Shown: positions 8,667 to 18,263, numbered from the stretch's first letter. The stretch: DNA of 64,000 nucleotides from Planktothrix sp. PCC 11201 (GCF_900009135.1 NZ_LT797688.1:215428-279427), one strand, 5' to 3'. Notes: generated by a model not told the origin, from the sequence alone. Made by a program: numbers and translations.

Positions 8667-9128
8667 TTAGAGAGGTTTGGAGGTTAGGACTAATCTTAGT
8701 TTTGCATGAATTAAGTTCAGTTGTGCTAACCCTAAATCTACACTTCCCTCGACCACAATTCCCGTATTCATTAACCGATCTAATAATTCCAAAATCGAAG
8801 GATTTTGTGTGGTTTCCCCTGGATAATAGCTTCCTGATTTGGGTAATAATGTTCCAAATTCCGATAACTCAATATTCAAGTCTGTCGGGTCTATTTCAAA
8901 GATTTCACATAGTTTTAACACCTGAATTTCTAATTGTTGTAAACTCTGTGCTGCCCGATCTAATTCTTCTTCAGTAAGGGTATTTCCTTCCATCCGTCGG
9001 ATGACTTGGGCTTCCATTAACTGTCGAATTAGTTCCACCAAGGTCAACACCAATGGCGCTAAACCCGCATCTTTTCCAGAAGATTTCGGCGTAATAATGG
9101 TTTCTATCGAAGGTTCAGAAGATGACAT
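8667..9128 (-). CDS. gvpK: Gas vesicle protein GvpK
   Basis: A 153-residue protein with the GvpK core GLAPLVLTLVELIRQLMEAQVIRRMEGNTLTEEE (residues about 22-55) and DLNIELSEFGTLLP. GvpK is an essential minor accessory protein of gas-vesicle formation. It is the first gvp gene of the minus-strand group gvpK-gvpF-gvpG. The main structural genes gvpA and gvpC, and gvpN/J, are not in this window, so the gvp genes are likely split over more than one locus. A hairpin repeat (9145-9193) lies directly upstream of the start. Confidence 0.9.
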   Translation of the reverse strand: MSSSEPSIETIITPKSSGKDAGLAPLVLTLVELIRQLMEAQVIRRMEGNTLTEEELDRAAQSLQQLEIQVLKLCEIFEIDPTDLNIELSEFGTLLPKSGSYYPGETTQNPSILELLDRLMNTGIVVEGSVDLGLAQLNLIHAKLRLVLTSKPL

Positions 9129-9144
9129 TTGTTTAAAATGCTAT

Positions 9145-9193
9145 GGTTGTAATATTTTATCGTAGGGGTTTGGTCTCCAAACCCTCTTTGCTT
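9145..9193 (-). repeat. Dispersed hairpin repeat, copy 1
   Basis: This 49-nt element contains the 8-bp perfect stem GGGTTTGG/CCAAACCC with loop TCT. It matches 35603-35651 at 46 of 49 positions, and one stem pair differs in a compensated way. It begins 2 nt after the stop of the SagB-type gene and ends 16 nt before the gvpK start. It may therefore act as a partial terminator or processing site. Confidence 0.85.
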
Positions 9194-9195
9194 CT

Positions 9196-10728
9196 CTACC
9201 TGGGTCTACCTAATGTTGTAATATAAAGCACGGCTTCATCCGTAGGAATACCCAAAACTTCATTTACCTGATCATCAAAAAATCCCCCAATTCCACTCAC
9301 GCCTAAACGCAAATAAAAAGCCCCTAAATTTAAGCGTTGTCCGAGATGACCGGCATCTAAGTGTAAATAGCGGTAAACCCGATCCCCATAATTGGCGATC
9401 GCTTTTTTCAAATCCGCCGTATGAAATAATACCGCCGCCGCATCCCGTCCTAAATCCTGTTGTAAACACAAATAGTACAACTCCTTGCGAAAATTCTTAA
9501 AGCGAATTTGCCTTAATTCTTGGGCTTTGGGAGCATAATAATAACATCCATCCTCTAAACCCGAGACTCCAGAAACTGCAACAAAAGTTTCAATTAAACT
9601 CAAATCAAAATAATCTGGAGAACCATCTAACCCTTGATGAATATAATGGTAAGGTTGATAGGTAAAATCTAAAAGGGCTAAAAGTTCATTTAACATGAGT
9701 TCAGCCCCATTATAATTGCGGGTAGATCGTCTTTTTAAAATGGTTTTTTCTAAACCTGATAGATTTTTACCCCAATCAATGGAACTCGTCACCGTTGAAA
9801 TTTTTGTGCAAAATGGGAAATTATATTTATCTTCTAATATTTCGTCGGTTTCTAAAAGTTTCCAACCTTGAGTTCCAGAGGAATCTGTTTCTATTTTTGT
9901 CGATTCATGCAAATAATCCAACAGTTTTCCATCGGGAATATTTGGGTAATCGATATTAGTTGCAGAAGGTAAAGCCGTTCTTAAAAGCGGTAAGTTTTCT
10001 TCAATTTGCAGTAAATCAGCTAGGGCTAAAACCGCGATCGCTCCTTCAGCATCCGTATCCAAATATAACAATTGATTCAGAATATCATCGGCAAATCCTC
10101 CGATTAAATGGGGTCGATAATCATTCATCGCCGCCATTAATTCAATATTACCTAATAAATGACCCGTATCTAAACAAATGCGCCGATAAGCCCGATCTTG
10201 ATAGCGCCAAGCAGAACGGAAAAAAACCGCCGATGTGACTAATGCTAAATGGGTATTTTCTAATGCTGGATGCCAAAAACAAGCATCTCGTAAATCCGGC
10301 CAAACTTGATTTTCCCAAAATTGAACTAAACCATGGGTTTGGGCTTGATAATGATATAAACCCGCAGGTAAAATCGCCGTCCCCCTGGAAATTAAATAAA
10401 TTTCCGCCGGATACAAACCCCCCGCCGAAGGTGCCGCCCTCAGATAATGGACTCCCGCCATGGTGGGGAGTTTGGCGGTCAAACCATAACTATGCAGCAA
10501 AAAATGGGATAAACGCTGCCAAAGTCGGATTTTAGGATCACTAGACGGGGTTTCGTCCGTGTCCCGCAGGTAGGGTTTAAGGTCAAAGACTGTGCCGATT
10601 TTATACTCTTTAAAGGGAATGGGCTGTTTTTCCCAGTCCAAGGTCTGACCTTTCAACCCTAGGGTTTCGGGGTCATATTTCGTGCGTTCATGGTAGTGTT
10701 GGGCAATGGATTTTGGAGACTCTGACAT
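9196..10728 (-). CDS. SagB/ThcOx-type dehydrogenase (two nitroreductase-like halves)
   Basis: A 510-residue protein built of two nitroreductase-fold halves, each with an RS-T/S-R-like entry and a glycine-rich end: LRAAPSAGGLYPAEIYLI in the N-terminal half, and LKRRSTRNYNGAELMLNELLALLDF and AGHLGQRLNLGAFYLRLG in the C-terminal half. SagB-type enzymes are FMN-dependent and oxidise azolines in peptide maturation, but many cyanobacterial members have no peptide cluster. No precursor peptide or cyclodehydratase is visible nearby. It precedes gvpK by 67 nt on the same strand, with a hairpin repeat between. Confidence 0.78.
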   Translation of the reverse strand: MSESPKSIAQHYHERTKYDPETLGLKGQTLDWEKQPIPFKEYKIGTVFDLKPYLRDTDETPSSDPKIRLWQRLSHFLLHSYGLTAKLPTMAGVHYLRAAPSAGGLYPAEIYLISRGTAILPAGLYHYQAQTHGLVQFWENQVWPDLRDACFWHPALENTHLALVTSAVFFRSAWRYQDRAYRRICLDTGHLLGNIELMAAMNDYRPHLIGGFADDILNQLLYLDTDAEGAIAVLALADLLQIEENLPLLRTALPSATNIDYPNIPDGKLLDYLHESTKIETDSSGTQGWKLLETDEILEDKYNFPFCTKISTVTSSIDWGKNLSGLEKTILKRRSTRNYNGAELMLNELLALLDFTYQPYHYIHQGLDGSPDYFDLSLIETFVAVSGVSGLEDGCYYYAPKAQELRQIRFKNFRKELYYLCLQQDLGRDAAAVLFHTADLKKAIANYGDRVYRYLHLDAGHLGQRLNLGAFYLRLGVSGIGGFFDDQVNEVLGIPTDEAVLYITTLGRPR

Positions 10729-10862
10729 AAGATTAACCCGATGCAGAAGAATAACGCTTTTCTTTAGTGTAGACTTTTATTTTCAGTTTCTTCCTATTTT
10801 CTGAAATTGATTTCTACTTTTGGGAATATTTGGGTGTCTGATACCCAAAATCTAACAGACAA

Positions 10863-10966
10863 TATCAATCTTGATTATAGCGCTTAAATTTGTAACTCCT
10901 TGATCACATTTGCGATCGGTGTTAATATGTTATTTAACAGTAATAATTATACTCTAGTCAAAAATA
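10863..10966 (+). repeat. Left copy of 104-nt direct repeat flanking the YefM/YoeB module
   Basis: Matches 11560-11663 at 100 of 104 positions without gaps. It contains a -10-like TATACT at 10948-10953, so it may carry a promoter for the antitoxin gene that starts 42 nt downstream. Confidence 0.93.
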
Positions 10967-11008
10967 TAAGATTTGGTAGAATTAATTTTATAGATTCAGA
11001 GAGGTTGA

Positions 11009-11272
11009 ATGGAAATTTTAAGTGCAACTGAGGCTAAAGCTAATTTATTAAATTTGCTTGAACAGGTCAATCAAGATCATTTACCTAGAATGATTACCAG
11101 TCAAAATGGGGATGCTATTTTAGTTTCAAAAGAAGACTGGGAAAGTTTGCAAGAAACACTTTATTTACAATCTATTCCGGGTTTTGTGTCCGAAATCAAA
11201 AAAGCTGCACAGTCAAATGATTGGGTATCGGAAGAAGAGTTTATGAGGGCGTTAGATGCTGTGGAAGATTGA
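11009..11272 (+). CDS. Phd/YefM-family antitoxin
   Basis: An 87-residue protein with the YefM/Phd DNA-binding fold at the N-terminus (ILSATEAKANLLNLLEQVNQDHLPRMITSQNGDAILVSKEDW) and a flexible acidic C-terminus that would bind the toxin. It should repress its own promoter with the toxin as co-repressor. A GAGAGG precedes the start by 6 nt. It overlaps the YoeB-type toxin gene by 17 nt. The pair sits between two 104-nt direct repeats. Confidence 0.88.
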   Translation: MEILSATEAKANLLNLLEQVNQDHLPRMITSQNGDAILVSKEDWESLQETLYLQSIPGFVSEIKKAAQSNDWVSEEEFMRALDAVED

Positions 11273-11513
11273 ATTTAGCCGTGATGCTCTTAAAGATGTC
11301 AAAAAGTTGAAGTCTGCTAATTTGGAAAACAATGTGAAAAAATTGGTCGAGATATTAAAACAAAACCCCTATACTCCTCCTTATGAAAAGTTATCAGGAG
11401 ATCTTCAAGGATACTATTCAAGGCGAATTAATATTAAACATCGTCTTGTCTATTCAATTGATGATATAACTAAAACGATTAGAGTTATTTCAGTTTGGTC
11501 ACATTATGAATGA
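11256..11513 (+). CDS. YoeB/Txe-family mRNA interferase toxin
   Basis: An 85-residue RelE-superfamily toxin. LSGDLQGYYSRRINIKHRLVYSI and the C-terminal VISVWSHYE match the YoeB/Txe signature, including the conserved Arg and His of the active site and the terminal His-Tyr. YoeB cleaves mRNA at the ribosomal A site. It overlaps its antitoxin gene by 17 nt, which suggests translational coupling. Confidence 0.9.
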   Translation: MLWKIEFSRDALKDVKKLKSANLENNVKKLVEILKQNPYTPPYEKLSGDLQGYYSRRINIKHRLVYSIDDITKTIRVISVWSHYE

Positions 11514-11559
11514 GATGAATTTCATGGATAAGGGTTTCAAGCTGAGTTCTATAATCGAT

Positions 11560-11663
11560 TATCAATCTTGATTATAGCGTTTAAATCTGTAACTCCTTGA
11601 TCACATTTGCGATCGGTGTTAGTATTTTATTTAACAGTAATAATTATACTCTAGTCAAAAATA
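11560..11663 (+). repeat. Right copy of 104-nt direct repeat flanking the YefM/YoeB module
   Basis: Second copy, 100/104 identical to 10863-10966. It ends 36 nt before the start of the NTF2-like gene, so it is probably that gene's original upstream region. Confidence 0.93.
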
Positions 11664-11699
11664 AAGTGATCGTAATTCAAGGGGAGTAAAAAATTTAGA

Positions 11700-12173
11700 A
11701 TGTTAAATCCTATTAATTTAATTCCAACCGCAATTCAAGGTTATAACTGGATTCAGATGTGGCATGAAAAACAAGCTAATCCGCCCTATCTTCCTGATAA
11801 TTCTCTCTTGCTGTTTAAACGATTTAAAGATGCTTATGATACAAAAAATATTATTAAACTTGGTTTTACTATCTCAGATCATTACAAAGGAGATTTATAT
11901 GGAGTTTCTACAAAACAGGAGTTTATCAGTAGCCAAAAACGAGTCTTTGATAATTTATCTTTAGTATATCCCTGTTTATCGATTAATGTTTATAGTATTA
12001 TCGAAAATAGTAATGACGTATTTTCTGCAATTATTGATACTCAATCAAAGGCATCGGTTTTAGGCATTCCCCTGACAAATTATGATGCTGCACCTATTCG
12101 TTGTGAAATTCGTCCTGAACAGGGGTTATGGGTGATTACTAAGATGTTTATTGAATGGCGATTAATTTCATAA
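11700..12173 (+). CDS. Hypothetical protein, possibly NTF2/SnoaL-like
   Basis: A 157-residue protein without a signal peptide. The region from KRFKDAYDTKNIIKLGFTISDHYKGDLYG to the C-terminal IRCEIRPEQGLWVITKMFIEW has the look of a small alpha+beta cone fold (NTF2-like), but no catalytic residues are evident. Its upstream region is duplicated around the YefM/YoeB pair. A GC-rich palindrome downstream should end transcription. Confidence 0.55.
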   Translation: MLNPINLIPTAIQGYNWIQMWHEKQANPPYLPDNSLLLFKRFKDAYDTKNIIKLGFTISDHYKGDLYGVSTKQEFISSQKRVFDNLSLVYPCLSINVYSIIENSNDVFSAIIDTQSKASVLGIPLTNYDAAPIRCEIRPEQGLWVITKMFIEWRLIS

Positions 12174-12186
12174 TGTAATTTTGTAA

Positions 12187-12216
12187 GGGTGAGGCGCGCC
12201 TCGCCCCTAAAGTTTT
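12187..12216 (+). terminator. GC-rich palindromic terminator
   Basis: The 20-nt palindrome at 12187-12206 (centre GGCGCGCC) is followed by CTAAAGTTTTT. It lies 13 nt after the stop of the NTF2-like gene. Confidence 0.7.
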
Positions 12217-12260
12217 TGTCCTCTAATAACAGTCTCCTCAATGTTATGAATCACAGTGCT

Positions 12261-12980
12261 CTAACGATTAAAATAATTTGATAATTTAGCTTGGAGTTTC
12301 TGTCTTTTCAGGTATACAGAGCAAGCTTTTTGACAAAACATACGGAAACGATGACGTTTTTGTTCCGCTTGTAGAAAAGATTCAGGAAATAGAGATCTGA
12401 TCTCATCATTTGGCATCAGATCCATCACTAAATGTATTCTGGACTCATTGGAATTATTTTTGACTGCATGGGGAAAAGAAAAATCAGCGTAGTAGAAATT
12501 ACCCGCTTCCCACTTACAGATATCATGGCACATTTTAAAGCTGATCTTGGGGTTAGTAATTATAGGAATATGAAAACGTGCCTCTGTTGCACCCGTCATC
12601 TTATCCACAGTTAGCATATTATCATGATGCCAATCAATTATAGCACCAGGTGCTAACGACATGAATCTAATTCTTGTCTTTTGAGTTGGTAAATCATCTA
12701 AAAATTTTTTAATATAAGGGCAAAATTCTAAAGCAGGAGTTGGAGCATAGGGTTTATTGGTCATGGATTCATTTCTGGTTTCACCAACTTCACCACCACT
12801 GGTAATCAACCCAATAGATTTCCATCCCCCATAAATATTATCGAAATGACCAGTTTCTACAAAGTTTGAATATACATTATGAAAATCAGCCAATAATCTC
12901 TTTTGATCTATCTTAATCGGGAGACTAATGTTCAATTCAAGAGAACCTAACTTAGTCGCAATTTCAAAAATTTCAGTCAT
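12261..12980 (-). CDS. Aspartyl/asparaginyl beta-hydroxylase-like protein
   Basis: A 239-residue protein with an Asp/Asn beta-hydroxylase-type double-stranded beta-helix. IDWHHDN gives the first part of the iron site (near residue 118), ARFHIPIITNP follows, FPHAV and the C-terminal RIHLVMDLMP supply the distal His and the 2-oxoglutarate-binding Arg. Members hydroxylate Asp/Asn in proteins or free amino acids in natural-product pathways. No biosynthetic cluster surrounds it, so the substrate is unknown. The C-terminal tail is basic and may be a separate helix. Confidence 0.78.
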   Translation of the reverse strand: MTEIFEIATKLGSLELNISLPIKIDQKRLLADFHNVYSNFVETGHFDNIYGGWKSIGLITSGGEVGETRNESMTNKPYAPTPALEFCPYIKKFLDDLPTQKTRIRFMSLAPGAIIDWHHDNMLTVDKMTGATEARFHIPIITNPKISFKMCHDICKWEAGNFYYADFSFPHAVKNNSNESRIHLVMDLMPNDEIRSLFPESFLQAEQKRHRFRMFCQKACSVYLKRQKLQAKLSNYFNR

Positions 12981-13298
12981 TTACTATCTCACTTTCTATT
13001 AATTAATTACAAATCACACTCAAAAAAATCAGCAATTTTGCAATAAAAAAGGGAATACAAGTCATAGCAAAACCACTAAGACTTTTATTTGATTACCTTC
13101 TTTTTAAGGGTAAAATTACCCTGTATCAGCCCTTTCCTGACAGCAAAGTTAAATTCATAGCATTTAATTCGCTTCAAGGTGGTTTTTTGCACCCATAGTT
13201 ATATCTATTTTATTCTCTGTTTTTGCTCCTGTCAATATTTTAAATTTTGCAATTAATTTTTAAACTTTTCTTAATTTTTTAGAGGTTACTCTCTAATC
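12981..13298. other. AT-rich intergenic region without a clear gene
   Basis: Upstream of the hydroxylase-like gene and downstream of the ROK gene. A short imperfect hairpin (AAGGGTAAAATTACCCT near 13117-13133) is the only structure I see. The promoter of the hydroxylase-like gene should lie in the left part on the minus strand. Confidence 0.5.
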
Positions 13299-14204
13299 CT
13301 AACCCTCAATCTTAACAAACTTCTGAAACGCTAATTTTGCCGCCCCAATCATTCCCGCTTGATTTCCTAATTCCGCAATTAATATTTCTAACCCCTCCCT
13401 GGAACTGAATAATACTCTTTGTTCTAATTCTGCTTTCATCGCAGGCAAAAATAAATCAGCCCCCGCACTAATTCCCCCACCTAAAATTATCGCTTCTGGA
13501 GTTAATACATAAATTAAATTCGCTAATCCTATCCCTAATAACTTGCCATATTCTTGCCAATATTCTAGGGCTTTTTCATCCCCTGCTAAGGCTTTTTCCG
13601 CTAATTCTGCGGGTTCTAATCCCGTATCCCGGCGAATAGCTTGTACTGAAGTATATTGTTCTAAAGAACCCCGATTTCCACTATTACAAACAGGGCCATC
13701 AAAATTAAGACTAATTAATCCTAATTCCGCCGCCGCCCCTTGATGTCCGACAAATAATTCCCCATTTAAAATAATCGCCCCACCTACCCCCGTTCCTAAT
13801 GTTAATAAAATTAAATTTTGAAACCGTCGCCCCGCCCCTAACCACGCCTCCCCTAACCCCGCACAATTAGCATCATTCGCTAAAATCACAGGTAAACCCG
13901 TTTTTTCCTCTAACCAATTAGCTAAGGGAACATCCCGCCATCCGGCCAAATTAATCGCCACTTTGGCAATTTTTCCCGTCCCATCCACCGGCCCAGGAGT
14001 TCCCAATCCGATCGCTTGAATACTATTGACATTTTGCCTAATTTGTGCTATAGCCTCAACTATTGCTATTAACACCGCTTCCGGTGTCGCCGGTTGAGGT
14101 GTGGGAACCGTTAAGGATTGATAACAAGTTCCATCCGGTGCAAAACAGCCCAATTTTATCGCCGTCCCACCCAAATCGATCCCAATAACTTGCACTGTGT
14201 TCAC
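13299..14204 (-). CDS. ROK-family sugar kinase (glucokinase-like)
   Basis: A 301-residue ASKHA-fold kinase: phosphate-1 motif VIGIDLGGTAIKLG at the start, NDANCAGLGEAWLGAGR with the catalytic Asp, LGTGVGGAIILNG, and the adenosine motif EAIILGGGIS near the end. It should phosphorylate glucose or a related hexose with ATP. The usual ROK zinc motif CxCGxxGCLE reads CNSGNRGSLE, so two of the cysteines are serines and structural zinc is probably lost. There is no DNA-binding N-terminus, so it is a kinase and not a ROK repressor. A BIME-like repeat separates it from the next gene upstream. Confidence 0.87.
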   Translation of the reverse strand: MNTVQVIGIDLGGTAIKLGCFAPDGTCYQSLTVPTPQPATPEAVLIAIVEAIAQIRQNVNSIQAIGLGTPGPVDGTGKIAKVAINLAGWRDVPLANWLEEKTGLPVILANDANCAGLGEAWLGAGRRFQNLILLTLGTGVGGAIILNGELFVGHQGAAAELGLISLNFDGPVCNSGNRGSLEQYTSVQAIRRDTGLEPAELAEKALAGDEKALEYWQEYGKLLGIGLANLIYVLTPEAIILGGGISAGADLFLPAMKAELEQRVLFSSREGLEILIAELGNQAGMIGAAKLAFQKFVKIEG

Positions 14205-14209
14205 TTCTC

Positions 14210-14275
14210 GTAGTAAGCCCTTTAGGGCTTTCTCATTAACATTAATAATTGAATAAGCCCTAAAGGGCTTACTAC
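14210..14275. repeat. BIME-like inverted REP pair
   Basis: GTAGTAAGCCCTTTAGGGCT and its near-exact inverse (AAGCCCTAAAGGGCTTACTAC) enclose an AT-rich spacer. The element fills the gap between two minus-strand genes, ending at the stop codon of the 95-residue gene. It can form two separate hairpins or one long one. Confidence 0.9.
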
Positions 14276-14563
14276 TTAAATATCGGGTTCATCAACCATG
14301 CGACGGTCAATACTGGAGTTGAAAACCGGTTCCACCCGAATCGCTTTAATCGCACTCGGACGAACAACCATATATTCTTTAGCATTATTATCTTCTGCCC
14401 GTTGTTTGATGGGAACATTGACAAATTCGGTACTATCAAATTTGGGCAGTAAAACTTTGTTGTACCACACCTGAAAGTCTTGCATCGTGGGAAACTTAAT
14501 TTCTTCTCGATGACCCCCCTCAATCATGATGTGAACCACATATTCATCGGGCGTTCTGGGCAT
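14276..14563 (-). CDS. Conserved hypothetical protein, 95 residues
   Basis: A small protein beginning MPRTPDEYVVHIMIEGGHREE, with alternating strands and helices (DFQVWYNKVLLPKF, EYMVVRPSAIKAIRVEPVF). I recognise the style of a conserved cyanobacterial hypothetical but know no function. It has no cysteines or membrane segments. Its stop codon abuts the BIME-like repeat, and the ROK kinase follows on the same strand. Confidence 0.65.
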   Translation of the reverse strand: MPRTPDEYVVHIMIEGGHREEIKFPTMQDFQVWYNKVLLPKFDSTEFVNVPIKQRAEDNNAKEYMVVRPSAIKAIRVEPVFNSSIDRRMVDEPDI

Positions 14564-15014
14564 AATGACTCGCAGCTAAAAACAGATTGGCTAAACTGAC
14601 AGGATGTTAACCATTTGCTCTTAGTCTCTCATCAATTGTCGATAAAGTCTACTGACCCAATCATTACAAAAATTTACCAAAAATCGAAAAAAAAACCGGA
14701 TTCCCCCTTGACAGGGCCGCGGATTCGCGAGAAGATACTTATAACATAATGGGGTGGTTGCAATTTTAAAATTTTTACAACCACCCCATTATATTTAATT
14801 ACCAATTAGCATACCACAGCGGCGCATCCGGTGGCAACCCCGAAAATTTAAAATTTTTGTAAAAAAAACAAAACTGGGATTTGTCAAGGTTTAATCAAAC
14901 AGTTCACAAGAATATAAAGCGATATCCTTAAAATGTTTAGAGACTTAGGAGTAAGTTGTATACTCAATCCCGTTTAATGAAGCTAAACGTCAACTGATAT
15001 ACACAGAATTCATA
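14564..15014. other. Upstream region of carB with large inverted repeat
   Basis: No gene seen. It contains a perfect 15-bp inverted repeat (14746-14760 with 14778-14792), a short palindromic GC stretch near 14716-14730 (CCGCGGATTCGCG) and two similar AATTTTAAAATTTTT tracts (14762 and 14844). A weak inverted pair GTTTA/TAAAC lies near 14972-14988, just before carB. The carB promoter and leader should be here. Confidence 0.6.
14746..14792. repeat. Perfect 15-bp inverted repeat with AT-rich loop
   Basis: ATAATGGGGTGGTTG pairs with CAACCACCCCATTAT across a 17-nt loop that itself holds the palindrome AATTTTAAAATT. It could be a bidirectional terminator, a miniature-element end pair or a regulatory hairpin. 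Confidence 0.85.
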
Positions 15015-18000
15015 ATGCCGAAACGTACAGACATAAAGAAAATTTTGCTCCTGGGTTCTGGGCCGATTGTGATTGGACAAGCCTGTGAGTTCGACTATTC
15101 AGGAACTCAAGCCTGTAAAGCTCTGCGGGAAGAAGGCTATGAAGTGGTGCTAGTCAACTCCAACCCGGCAACAATTATGACTGACCCAGAAACGGCCGAA
15201 CGCACCTATATTGAGCCTCTAGTTCCCGAAATCGTAGCCAAGGTAATCGAAAAAGAACGTCCCGATGCCCTATTACCGACCATGGGAGGTCAAACCGCCC
15301 TCAACTTAGCCGTGGCCTTAGCCCGAAATGGTACCCTAGAGAAATATGGAGTCGAACTAATTGGAGCTAAATTAGAAGCCATTGAAAAAGCCGAAGATCG
15401 GCAACTGTTCAAAGAGGCCATGGAAAAAATCGGAGTGGCCTGTTGCCCTTCGGGAATTGCCAATACCATGGGTGAAGCCCTCCAGGTGGGGCATCAAATT
15501 GGGAGCTACCCCTTAATTATTCGTCCAGCCTTTACCATGGGGGGAACCGGGGGTGGTATTGCCTATAACCAAGAAGAATTTGAAGAAATTGCTCAATCCG
15601 GTTTAGATGCGTCTCCCAATTCTCAAATTTTAATCGAACAATCCTTAATTGGTTGGAAAGAATATGAATTAGAGGTCATGCGGGATCTGGCTGATAACGT
15701 GGTGATTATTTGTTCGATTGAAAATATCGATCCCATGGGGGTACATACGGGGGATTCAATTACCGTAGCTCCCGCCCAAACCTTAACCGATAAAGAATAT
15801 CAAAGATTGCGGGATGCTTCGATTAAAATTATCCGAGAAATTGGGGTAGAAACCGGGGGATCTAATATTCAATTTGCCGTTAATCCGGTGACCGGAGATT
15901 TTATCGTGATTGAGATGAATCCTCGGGTGAGTCGGTCTTCGGCCCTAGCTTCCAAAGCCACGGGATTCCCGATCGCTAAATTTGCGGCGAAATTATCCGT
16001 GGGATATACCTTAGATGAAATTAAGAACGATATTACTAAGAAAACCCCCGCTTCCTTTGAACCCACAATTGATTATGTGGTAACCAAAATTCCCCGGTTT
16101 GCCTTTGAGAAATTCCCCGGTTCAGAACCAGTTTTAACCACCCAAATGAAGTCCGTCGGGGAAGCGATGGCGATCGGTGGCACCTTCTGTGAATCCTTCC
16201 AAAAAGCCTTACGATCCTTGGAAACCGGGTTAGCAGGTTGGGGATGCGATCGCTCGGAAAAACTCGACCGTTTAGATCATATTCGCTCCGGTTTGCGCAC
16301 ACCGAATCCAGAACGAATTTTAACCGTTCGGAATGCGATGGTGTTAGGAATGACGGTGGAAGAAATCTATGAATTGACCGGAATTGATCCGTGGTTTTTA
16401 GATAAAATGCAGGAAATCTTAGAAACGGAAAAGTTCCTGAAACGCACTTCTTTACCTGAGCTAAAAGCCGATAAACTGTTAGCGGTAAAACGGCAAGGAT
16501 TTAGCGATCGCCAAATTGCCTTTGCCACCAAAACCACGGAAGATGAAGTCCGAACCTATCGCAAAGGATTAGGGGTAAAACCCGTTTATAAAATGGTGGA
16601 TACCTGTGCGGCGGAATTTGAATCAACCACACCCTATTATTATTCCACCTATTGGGAAGAAGACGAAATTTTACCCTCAACTAAACCCAAAGTCATGATT
16701 TTAGGCGGTGGCCCAAACCGCATTGGACAGGGGATTGAGTTTGATTATTGTTGTTGTCATGCCTCCTATTCTTTACGGGCGGATGGCTATGAAACGATTA
16801 TGGTTAACTCGAACCCAGAAACCGTTTCCACCGACTATGATACGAGCGATCGCTTATATTTTGAACCGCTCACGAAAGAAGATGTTCTGAATATTATTGA
16901 AGCGGAAGAACCCGAAGGAATTATTATTCAATTCGGCGGTCAAACGCCGCTAAAATTAGCATTACCTCTGCAACGAGCTTTAGAAAAACTGCCCCTAAAA
17001 ACCAAGATTTGGGGCACATCTCCCGACTCGATTGATATTGCCGAAGACCGAGAACGGTTTGAAAAGATTCTGCGGGAATTGAATATTTTGCAGGCTGAAA
17101 ACGGCATGGCTCGCAGTTTCAAAGAAGCCTTAAAAGTGGCGCGCCGGATTGGATATCCGGTAGTTGTGCGTCCTTCCTATGTGTTAGGGGGACGGGCCAT
17201 GGAAATCGTCTATTCCGATGAAGAATTGGAACGCTATATGCTGTTTGCGGTTCATGTCGAACCCGATCACCCCATTTTAGTCGATCAGTTCCTACAAAAT
17301 GCCATAGAAGTTGATGTGGATGCGATCGCCGACCAACAGGGAAACGTGGTGATTGGAGGAATTATGGAACATATCGAACAGGCTGGAATTCACTCGGGAG
17401 ATTCCGCTTGTTCGATTCCCTACCAAACCCTCTCGGAAGCCGCCATTACCACCATTCGCCGTCAAACCATTGAACTGGCTAAGGCGTTAAATGTGGTGGG
17501 GTTAATGAATATTCAGTTTGCGGTGCAGGGGGAAAATGTCTTTATTTTAGAAGCTAATCCCCGGGCGTCTCGAACCGTTCCCTTTGTCTCTAAGGCGATT
17601 GGGGTTCCCTTAGCCAAAATTGCTTCCCGGGTAATGTCGGGTAAAAGTTTAATTGAATTAGACTTTACCGAGGAAATCATTCCCACCTACGTTTCGGTCA
17701 AAGAAGCCGTCTTACCCTTTGCCAAATTCCCCGGTACGGATGTGCTCTTAGGGCCGGAAATGCGCTCTACGGGGGAAGTGATGGGCATTGATACCGAATT
17801 TGGCAAGGCCTTTGCCAAGGCAGAACTGGCCGCCGGACAGGTGTTACCCCTATCGGGGACGGTGTTTATTTCGGTGAATGAACGGGATAAACAGGCCATT
17901 GTCCCCGTGGTTCGGGATTTCTTGGCTTTAGGGTTTAAAGTTACCGCGACGATTGGGACTCGCAAAGTGCTTTGGGAAAATGACGTGAAAGTGGAGATGG

Positions 18001-18248
18001 AGTTGAAACTGCACGAAGGACGGCCGAATATTTTGGATGCTATCAAAAACCAGGCGGTGCAGTTGGCCATTATTACTCCTTCTGGGGAGGAGTCCCGCAG
18101 CGATGGGATTCTGATCCGTCGTTCGGCTTTGGCCTACAAAATCCCGATTATTACAACGATTGCGGGGGCTAAGGCAACGGTGGCGGCGATTCGTTCCTTA
18201 AAGTCTACTCCCCTGGAAGTGAAAGCGATTCAGGATTATTACGTCTAA
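15015..18248 (+). CDS. carB: Carbamoyl-phosphate synthase large subunit
   Basis: A 1077-residue protein of normal CarB length. It makes carbamoyl phosphate from bicarbonate, ATP and ammonia from the CarA glutaminase, for arginine and pyrimidine synthesis. Two homologous ATP-grasp halves are visible: the first starts [23 protein letters not shown], the second [22 protein letters not shown] near residue 556. Each half has a metal/ATP segment ([35 protein letters not shown]). The C-terminal allosteric MGS-like domain (from about 930) contains [14 protein letters not shown]. carA is not adjacent. A hairpin follows the stop. Confidence 0.98.
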   Translation: MPKRTDIKKILLLGSGPIVIGQACEFDYSGTQACKALREEGYEVVLVNSNPATIMTDPETAERTYIEPLVPEIVAKVIEKERPDALLPTMGGQTALNLAVALARNGTLEKYGVELIGAKLEAIEKAEDRQLFKEAMEKIGVACCPSGIANTMGEALQVGHQIGSYPLIIRPAFTMGGTGGGIAYNQEEFEEIAQSGLDASPNSQILIEQSLIGWKEYELEVMRDLADNVVIICSIENIDPMGVHTGDSITVAPAQTLTDKEYQRLRDASIKIIREIGVETGGSNIQFAVNPVTGDFIVIEMNPRVSRSSALASKATGFPIAKFAAKLSVGYTLDEIKNDITKKTPASFEPTIDYVVTKIPRFAFEKFPGSEPVLTTQMKSVGEAMAIGGTFCESFQKALRSLETGLAGWGCDRSEKLDRLDHIRSGLRTPNPERILTVRNAMVLGMTVEEIYELTGIDPWFLDKMQEILETEKFLKRTSLPELKADKLLAVKRQGFSDRQIAFATKTTEDEVRTYRKGLGVKPVYKMVDTCAAEFESTTPYYYSTYWEEDEILPSTKPKVMILGGGPNRIGQGIEFDYCCCHASYSLRADGYETIMVNSNPETVSTDYDTSDRLYFEPLTKEDVLNIIEAEEPEGIIIQFGGQTPLKLALPLQRALEKLPLKTKIWGTSPDSIDIAEDRERFEKILRELNILQAENGMARSFKEALKVARRIGYPVVVRPSYVLGGRAMEIVYSDEELERYMLFAVHVEPDHPILVDQFLQNAIEVDVDAIADQQGNVVIGGIMEHIEQAGIHSGDSACSIPYQTLSEAAITTIRRQTIELAKALNVVGLMNIQFAVQGENVFILEANPRASRTVPFVSKAIGVPLAKIASRVMSGKSLIELDFTEEIIPTYVSVKEAVLPFAKFPGTDVLLGPEMRSTGEVMGIDTEFGKAFAKAELAAGQVLPLSGTVFISVNERDKQAIVPVVRDFLALGFKVTATIGTRKVLWENDVKVEMELKLHEGRPNILDAIKNQAVQLAIITPSGEESRSDGILIRRSALAYKIPIITTIAGAKATVAAIRSLKSTPLEVKAIQDYYV

Positions 18249-18263
18249 CCCCAATTAGTCCCC

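Noticed and set aside
9960-10535. Two plus-strand ORFs inside the SagB-type gene
   Set aside because: They are antisense to a well-conserved two-domain protein and have low-complexity composition.
14272-14523. Minus-strand ORF overlapping the 95-residue gene
   Set aside because: A shifted frame of the same stretch with a Cys/Phe-rich non-conserved product; the other frame has normal protein character.
16240-16260. GCGATCGC-type octamers as a local feature
   Set aside because: These HIP1 sites occur all through the window, as is usual in cyanobacteria, and mark nothing specific.
17687-18070. Minus-strand ORF of 127 codons in carB
   Set aside because: It lies wholly within the CarB allosteric domain coding sequence and shows no family features.
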